The notes under the pieces were generated by a model that searched no databases, was not told the origin of the DNA, and worked only from the letters and a program-made list of their open reading frames with translations. From contig CAYOPN010000003.1 of NCBI GenBank assembly GCA_964405835.1, forward strand, positions 29,421 to 93,420: 64,000 bases of DNA, written 5' to 3'. This document shows, one piece after another, positions 59,175-64,000 of the stretch. This stretch comes from JAJVIP01 sp964405835. Its GTDB lineage: Bacteria; Elusimicrobiota; Elusimicrobia; F11. The position numbers were made by a program, and so were the translations under genes. Positions within the stretch are counted from its first letter, which is position 1. Each line of letters starts with the position of its first letter.

Positions 59175-61570
59175 TGGCAGGACTCGCAGCTCTCGGGATT
59201 TTCCAATGAGCAAGCGATCTGCGCTTCCATGGTGGGTTTCGGCGCGACCGCCGCTTCAACGGTGGTGGTCGTCTTGTTGATCTTCGTCGCGGGACGCGAA
59301 CGCAAATAATAGGTGGTTTTGAGTCCTTTCTTCCACGCATACATATACATCGACGACATTTTGCCGATGGTCGGGCTCTCGATAAAAAGATTAAGCGACT
59401 GGCTTTGATCGATGTAAGCGCCGCGATCGGCCGCCATGTCAATCAACGAACGCATCGGCACTTCCCACACGGTGCGGTACACGGCGCGGATGTTTTCGGG
59501 GATCTCTTCGATTTCCTGGATCGATCCTTCGGCCATCTTGATGCGATTGCGCACGCTTTCGTTCCAGAGCCCCAACTTCTTAAGTTCCAATACCAGATAC
59601 TTGTTCACCTGCATGAATTCACCCGACATGGTCTCGCGCTTGAACACGTTCGACACTTGCGGTTCGATCGATTCATAGGAACCGACAATGGAGGCGATGG
59701 TGGCCGTGGGCGCAATCGCGATCAGAAGCGAGTTGCGCATTCCGGTTTCGCGCATGCGCACGCGCAATTCCTGCCAGCGCGCCATGTTGTCTGGTGACAC
59801 GTTCCACATCTCAAACTGAAAAACGCCCTGGGACGCGCGGGTCTGCTCGAAAGCGGCGTGCGGACCGTTCTGGGCCGCGATATCGCAGGAGGCCGACAGC
59901 GCATGGAAATAAATCTCTTCCTGGATCTTCTGGGAGAGGAGCCGGGCTTCGCGCGCGTCGAACGGCAGGCGCAATTTGAAAAACAGGTCCTGAAGCCCCA
60001 TGATGCCGAGCCCCACCGGGCGCCAACGCTTATTGGATTCTGCGGCCTGGGTGGTCGGATAGAAATTCTCATCAATCACGTGGTCCAAGTATTTGACCGC
60101 GGTGCGCACATTTTTGCCGAGTTTCTCGAAATCGAACAGTCCATCGTCGCCCACGTACATCGCCAAGTTGATCGAACCCAAGTTGCAGACGGCGGTCTCG
60201 CTGGAGGAGGTCACTTCCACGATTTCCGTGCAAAGGTTAGACGAGTGGACCACGTTGCCGGGTTGCAGCGTCTGGTTGGACTTTTGATTGCAGGCGTCTT
60301 TAAAGTTCATCCAGCCGTTGCCGGTCTCGGCCAAGGTCTTCATCATGCGCGCATAGAGATCACGCGCTTTCACCTGCCGGGAGTAGCTCTTCTTGAATTC
60401 TGCTTCCACGTAGGCCTTTTCAAAGGCCGCGCCGTAGAGATCGGTCAGCTGCGGCATTACTTTCGGGTCAAACAGCGACCACATACCGTCTTCCTCGACG
60501 CGTTTCATGAACAGGTCGGGGATCCAGTTGGCCAGGTTCAAATTGTAAGTGCGGCGCGCTTCTTCGCCGGTGTTGTCTTTAAGTTCGAGGAACTCTTCGA
60601 TGTCGGCGTGCCAGATCTCCAGATACACGCAGCAGGCGCCTTTGCGCTTCCCGCCCTGGTTAACGGCCGCGACCGAGGAATCAAGCGTCTTGAGCCACGG
60701 CACGATGCCGTTGGAAAGGCCGTTCGTGCCTTGGATCAGCGAACCACGCGAGCGGATCCGGTGATAGGCAATCCCGATGCCGCCCGAGTACTTGGAAAGC
60801 TGGGCCACGCTCAAATAGCTCTTATAAATGGACTGGATGTCGTCTTTCGGAGAGTCCAACAGGTAGCAAGAAGACATTTGGGACCGGCGGGTGCCGGAAT
60901 TGAACAACGTCGGCGTGCTCGGCATGTATTCAAACGATGAAATCAGATTGTAGAGCTCAATCGCTTCCCCAACATTCTTGGAAAGGCCGCAAGCGACCCG
61001 CATGAAGAAATATTGCGGTGATTCAATCACGTTCCGCGTGATCGGGTGCTTCAAAAGATAGCGGTCGTAGACCGTCCGGAGACCAAAATACTCAAACAGT
61101 TCGTCGCGCGAGGTGTCGATGCAGTCGTTGAGCTTGCGCATGTTCTCTTTGACAAACAAATACGTCTTCTCAGCCACCAGGTTCTCTTCAAAACCCATGC
61201 CGATGGCTTGTGAAAAGGAATGAATGTCTTGGTTTTGGACTTCTTTTTCGATGGTGGTGGCCAACAGGCGGGCGGCGAGCTTGGAATATTCCGGCTCTTC
61301 CATTATTAACTGGGCGGCGGTCTGGATGGAAAGGTTATCGAGCTCTTTGGTGGTGGCGCCGTCGTAGATGCCGCCAATGGTCTTGGTGGCGACCTTCATG
61401 GGGTCCACGTTGGAGAGCCCGGAGCAGTTGCGAAGCACGGCGCGGACGATTTTGTCCACATTAACGGCCTCAAACGTGCCGTTCCGTTTGCGGATGTGCA
61501 TCGATTGTTCAGGGCGGATGGTGGTAGGCACCGATGGGATTAGGGTCCCGGAACTCTCAGTCGATATCAT
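59171..61570 (-). CDS. nrdA: Ribonucleotide reductase class I, alpha subunit
   Basis: 799 residues from ATG 61570, with GGAG 8 nt upstream. N-terminal ATP-cone (IRKRNGTFEAVNVDKIVRAV), R1 barrel with NLCTEIVEV and CNLGSINLAMYV, and a C-terminal redox tail CESCQ. ATP-cone presence implies overall dATP inhibition. Operon nrdA-nrdB-ppnP. The 160-nt gap to the divergent diiron-oxidase gene contains the promoters; I see no clear NrdR box there. Confidence 0.95.
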   Translation of the reverse strand: MISTESSGTLIPSVPTTIRPEQSMHIRKRNGTFEAVNVDKIVRAVLRNCSGLSNVDPMKVATKTIGGIYDGATTKELDNLSIQTAAQLIMEEPEYSKLAARLLATTIEKEVQNQDIHSFSQAIGMGFEENLVAEKTYLFVKENMRKLNDCIDTSRDELFEYFGLRTVYDRYLLKHPITRNVIESPQYFFMRVACGLSKNVGEAIELYNLISSFEYMPSTPTLFNSGTRRSQMSSCYLLDSPKDDIQSIYKSYLSVAQLSKYSGGIGIAYHRIRSRGSLIQGTNGLSNGIVPWLKTLDSSVAAVNQGGKRKGACCVYLEIWHADIEEFLELKDNTGEEARRTYNLNLANWIPDLFMKRVEEDGMWSLFDPKVMPQLTDLYGAAFEKAYVEAEFKKSYSRQVKARDLYARMMKTLAETGNGWMNFKDACNQKSNQTLQPGNVVHSSNLCTEIVEVTSSSETAVCNLGSINLAMYVGDDGLFDFEKLGKNVRTAVKYLDHVIDENFYPTTQAAESNKRWRPVGLGIMGLQDLFFKLRLPFDAREARLLSQKIQEEIYFHALSASCDIAAQNGPHAAFEQTRASQGVFQFEMWNVSPDNMARWQELRVRMRETGMRNSLLIAIAPTATIASIVGSYESIEPQVSNVFKRETMSGEFMQVNKYLVLELKKLGLWNESVRNRIKMAEGSIQEIEEIPENIRAVYRTVWEVPMRSLIDMAADRGAYIDQSQSLNLFIESPTIGKMSSMYMYAWKKGLKTTYYLRSRPATKINKTTTTVEAAVAPKPTMEAQIACSLENPESCESCQ

Positions 61571-61729
61571 GGTGGGGTCTCCAAAAAAATTGATTTTTAA
61601 ACGGACACGGATCACACATCTTTGATTTTCATGTGTCAAATCGAAAACCCTTTCTCGACGGTAAACAGAGTTTTTCTATTGCCCAACGGAACCGCTCGAA
61701 GTAACCTGTGTTCCCAACCAAGGAAACAC

Positions 61730-62386
61730 ATGACGCAAACAACCGCAACATTGCTAAAAGAAGAACAAGCAAAAACGCTGGACACGCCGCGGCGGCGCTA
61801 CGGGTTTCTCGCAAAATGCCTGTTCGTTGGAATGGACCTCGTCTACGGCCGAAAGAGGACCCTCTCGAAATTTAAAGTCCTCGAGATCATCGCGCGCGTA
61901 CCGTACCAGTCGTGGGAGCACGTGGCCTACATTGCGATGACGCACACCTACAGCAAACCCGAATTCGCGCGCCGCATTTTTGAATTCGTGAAAGAATCGC
62001 GCGACCAACAGGACAACGAGCAGTGGCACCTGTTGATTTTGCAGGAACAGATCAAGAAGTCTGGCCGCCCGGAAAGTTTTTATCTGCACAAAGCGCTGCC
62101 CCAAATCATTGCCTTCCTTTATTACCACGTGAGCTGGCTGCTCTACGTGATCAAACCCAGCCTCAGTTATTCGTTGAACGCCGACTTCGAGGACCACGCC
62201 GAACACGAATATATGGAGTTTGTGCGCGAAAACCCGACGTTTGAATTGGACGTGTTCGAAAGCGCGTTCGAACAGGACTACGGAAGTTTCGAAAGCATGG
62301 CCGATTTCCTGCGCCAGGTCGGACTGGACGAACGGAAACACAAAGAAGAAAGTTTGCATCGCATCGAGCGCGCGCGGTTCTCATGA
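61730..62386 (+). CDS. Alternative-oxidase-like diiron protein
   Basis: 218 residues from ATG 61730 (AAGG in front). Four diiron-type motifs in order: SWEHVAYIAM (first Glu), NEQWHLLIL (second Glu and His, compare NERMHL), FEDHAEHEYMEF (third Glu region, compare LEEEA) and LDERKHKEES (last Glu and His, compare RADEAHH). These spacings fit alternative oxidase, a cyanide-insensitive quinol oxidase on the membrane surface, with hydrophobic stretches such as PQIIAFLYYHVSWLLYVI. Another ferritin-like role is possible. It overlaps the tolC-like gene by 4 nt. Confidence 0.7.
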   Translation: MTQTTATLLKEEQAKTLDTPRRRYGFLAKCLFVGMDLVYGRKRTLSKFKVLEIIARVPYQSWEHVAYIAMTHTYSKPEFARRIFEFVKESRDQQDNEQWHLLILQEQIKKSGRPESFYLHKALPQIIAFLYYHVSWLLYVIKPSLSYSLNADFEDHAEHEYMEFVRENPTFELDVFESAFEQDYGSFESMADFLRQVGLDERKHKEESLHRIERARFS

Positions 62387-63804
62387 TCAAACGCGCGCTG
62401 ATACTCATGACGATGGCTTCACTGGCCGGCGTCATTCCCCTCCACGCCAATAATCTCTCGCTGGAAGAATATTTGGCCCGGGTTGGGAATCTTTCTGAAG
62501 ACCTGCGCGCGATCGACAAAGACATTCAATCGCTGCGCGCTGAAATCGACGCGCGCGACTTGGAATTGACCGCCACGATCGACGTCGAAGTCAACCGCTT
62601 CTGGGACGACCGTCCCACTCTGTCCGCGAATCCGCAAGACGAAGGCCGCCGCGCCAACGTGGTGTTGGCCAAACCGCTCGCGACCGGCACGCGCTTGAGC
62701 TTGTTGGGCGGCGGCGACATCCAAAATTACCGCGCCGCGCCGAACATCGACCAAAACGAAATGAACTGGGAGTTGGGCGTGTCGCAATCGCTCTGGAACA
62801 ACAGCTTCGGAAGGCAAACGTCGCTGCGGCGCCGGCGCGACCGCGACGAATTGCACACGCGTTTCCTGGACCTGACATTTCAACGCCAACAAATCATTAT
62901 TGATTTTGAAACGCTGTTCTGGGACCTCTCTTACGCGCAACAGGAAGTAAAGATCCGCAACGAGAACCTGGTGCGCAGTCGCCGCATTTCCTCCTATATT
63001 AAGGACCGCGTGTCACGCTCGGCCGCCGAACGGACCGACATGCTGCAAGCCCAGTCTTTGGTCTCGGGCCGCGAACTGCAACTGCAGGCCGCGGAAGATA
63101 ATTTGAGGACGCTCCAAGCCCGGCTCCACGAACTCGTCAATTGGGAAGGCGACCTGCTGCCATTGGAAGAAGATATCCGGCGCGACCGCGCGCTGCTCTC
63201 GTTGCCGGTGCAGGCCAATTTTGCGCCGCCGGCGCCGATGTTGATTGAAGCGCTCCGCGCCGAGTCCGACGCCGCCTATCTCGAAAGCCTCGCGAAATAC
63301 GAAAAGGACCAACTCAAACCCGTGCTGGAGCTTGGGTACGTGTACGGCCAGCGCGGACTCGACACCTCGTTCTCGACCGCGCGCAGCGAAGCGGGCGATC
63401 ACGACAACAATTTCCATCAGGTCGGCCTCTTGTTCACGGCGCCGCTCGACTTTTCCTTGATATCACAAGCGCGCCGCGCCACCGAGGCCCGCGCCGAAGC
63501 GCAGAGTTTCCGTTCCAACCGGTCCAATCGCCAGTCTCACGTGCAATGGGCGGACCTCGAACGGACCACGCTGGAACAAAAAGAGCGCGTGAAAACGGCT
63601 GTCGAGTTCGAAAAATTTCAGCAGAGCAAAAGCGCCGAAGAGCGCTCCCGTTATCAAAAAGGACGGACGACCGCGTTTCAAGCCATTACGTTCGAGCTTG
63701 AGGCCGCTGAAAGCGAGTTGCTCGTTTATCAATTGCTGGCGCAGCTGCGCCGCACCGAAGCGCGGGCGCGCGCTTATATCCGCAGCTCGGAGGCCGTCCG
63801 ATGA
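62383..63804 (+). CDS. TolC-family outer-membrane efflux protein
   Basis: 473 residues. Signal peptide to about residue 22, then two long alpha-helical repeats with heptad-like Leu, Arg and Glu patterns (RQQIIIDFETLFWDLSYAQQEV; QAQSLVSGRELQLQAAEDNL) characteristic of TolC/CusC proteins, and short barrel strands between. It is followed, after a REP-like repeat, by the start of an RND pump gene. A membrane-fusion protein gene is not seen between them. Confidence 0.88.
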   Translation: MIKRALILMTMASLAGVIPLHANNLSLEEYLARVGNLSEDLRAIDKDIQSLRAEIDARDLELTATIDVEVNRFWDDRPTLSANPQDEGRRANVVLAKPLATGTRLSLLGGGDIQNYRAAPNIDQNEMNWELGVSQSLWNNSFGRQTSLRRRRDRDELHTRFLDLTFQRQQIIIDFETLFWDLSYAQQEVKIRNENLVRSRRISSYIKDRVSRSAAERTDMLQAQSLVSGRELQLQAAEDNLRTLQARLHELVNWEGDLLPLEEDIRRDRALLSLPVQANFAPPAPMLIEALRAESDAAYLESLAKYEKDQLKPVLELGYVYGQRGLDTSFSTARSEAGDHDNNFHQVGLLFTAPLDFSLISQARRATEARAEAQSFRSNRSNRQSHVQWADLERTTLEQKERVKTAVEFEKFQQSKSAEERSRYQKGRTTAFQAITFELEAAESELLVYQLLAQLRRTEARARAYIRSSEAVR

Positions 63805-63811
63805 ACCTAAT

Positions 63812-63909
63812 GCCGTCATTCCCGAATGTCTTAATCGGGAATCCAGAACATGAGAACAGCATTAATCGATTTTCAAGGAACTGGATTCCCGCTTTCGCGG
63901 GAATGACGA
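63812..63909. repeat. REP-like palindromic repeat, copy 4 (two inverted units)
   Basis: Left unit GTCATTCCCGA-ATGTCTTA-ATCGGGAATCCAG and right unit CTGGATTCCCG-CTTTCG-CGGGAATGAC in opposite orientation, about 40 nt apart. Stem and loop sequence differ slightly from the other copies, while GTCATTCC/GGAATCC ends are shared. It fills the gap between the TolC-like gene and the RND gene. Confidence 0.8.
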
Positions 63910-63919
63910 ATGACGAGAT

Positions 63920-64000
63920 ATGAACTTAATTAAACTTTCTATCGAACGTACGGTTTTCGCGTGGGTGCTCATGGCCGCCATGATCATCTTCGGCGCGATT
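63920..64000 (+). CDS. RND efflux transporter permease (5' end only)
   Basis: 27 residues: MNLIKLSIERTVFAWVLMAA, then MIIFGAI to the window edge. LIKLSIERxVFAWVLM is the common start of AcrB/CzcA-type RND pumps (first membrane helix). With the TolC-like gene before it, it would form a tripartite efflux system. Only the first helix is in the window, so the subfamily is unknown. Confidence 0.7.
   Translation, partial: MNLIKLSIERTVFAWVLMAAMIIFGAI

Noticed and set aside
61614..61636. ACACAT...ATGTGT inverted repeat between nrdA and the diiron oxidase gene as an NrdR box
   Set aside because: The arms are short, 11 nt apart, and do not fit the NrdR pattern of two spaced 16-bp boxes.
61707..61730. 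Hairpin TGTGTTCC/GGAAACACA covering the Shine-Dalgarno of the oxidase gene
   Set aside because: It could hide the ribosome site, but one arm has a bulge and there is no switch partner; too weak to call as a regulator.
1..64000. Prophage, integrase or transposase genes
   Set aside because: None of the coding regions shows the motifs; the only mobile-looking piece is the GIY-YIG cassette.

Overview
The window looks like part of the chromosome of an uncultured, free-living Gram-negative bacterium. The evidence is LPS core heptose synthesis (hldD), a lipid A aminoarabinose (arn) operon, many predicted outer-membrane barrels and lipoproteins, a TolC/RND export pair and class I ribonucleotide reductase. 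Two PorV/PorQ-like barrels carrying a C-terminal LysM domain, a G8/beta-helix/FN3 surface protein and many secreted proteins I cannot place recall Elusimicrobiota/Omnitrophota-type candidate phyla. That placement is an inference and no marker gene here settles it. Coding density is very high. ATGA-type overlaps are common, no phage or transposase is visible, and the only mobile-looking locus is a small GIY-YIG nuclease gene beside a tRNA.

Layout. 1-2080: end of an M48 protease lipoprotein gene, a PorV-LysM protein and its terminator. 2082-11225: hldD divergent from a compact arn operon (arnB, a short arnC, split arnA, arnD, arnT) that ends in an OmpR-type regulator and histidine kinase, so modification enzymes and their probable PmrAB-like controller are co-transcribed. 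11231-13288: a GIY-YIG gene between two copies of a tRNA leader, tRNA-Leu(CAA), then arsR-aquaglyceroporin-arsC. 13227-19571: an MBOAT/SGNH acylation pair, the large G8 protein and pyrophosphatase. 19568-27621: a ten-gene minus-strand operon mixing a kinase-like protein that lacks its phospho-His, a degenerate receiver fused to a beta-propeller, a PilZ protein, an intact receiver, panD, an M50-like protein, a YdjM-like protein and a polysaccharide deacetylase.

27766-39678: a small basic protein, hemH, then a long minus-strand series. Read in transcription order it is a conserved membrane protein, mscL, DUF481 barrel, OmpA, Dps, a His/Cys-rich peptide, a barrel ending in a His-rich tail, znuA-znuC-znuB, an ABC exporter and three unknowns. 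39736-44595: DUF3313 and OB-fold/SHOCT proteins facing a VOC-DUF4266-DUF3570-apbE-tlpA flavinylation-type cluster. 44754-48212: a PPi-type PEP carboxykinase. 48159-51926: EamA exporter and sulfate ABC transporter (cysT-cysW-cysA) behind a SAM-II-like leader and terminator. 52716-54772: leuA and pirin behind a textbook attenuator with a Leu-rich leader peptide. 54835-57860: a bufferin-like RiPP operon (Cys-repeat precursor, DUF692/MNIO enzyme, DUF2063 partner, lipoprotein hydrolase) behind an ECF-type promoter. 57852-64000: ppnP, nrdB and nrdA, divergent from an alternative-oxidase-like diiron protein, a TolC-like protein and the start of an RND pump.

Three genes (20271-21212, 33797-34402, 48159-49028) have family-typical N-termini but no ATG, GTG or TTG where the protein should begin. 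Candidate starts are ACG, ATA and CTG, two of them with strong Shine-Dalgarno sequences. Palindromic REP-like repeats occur at four intergenic sites.
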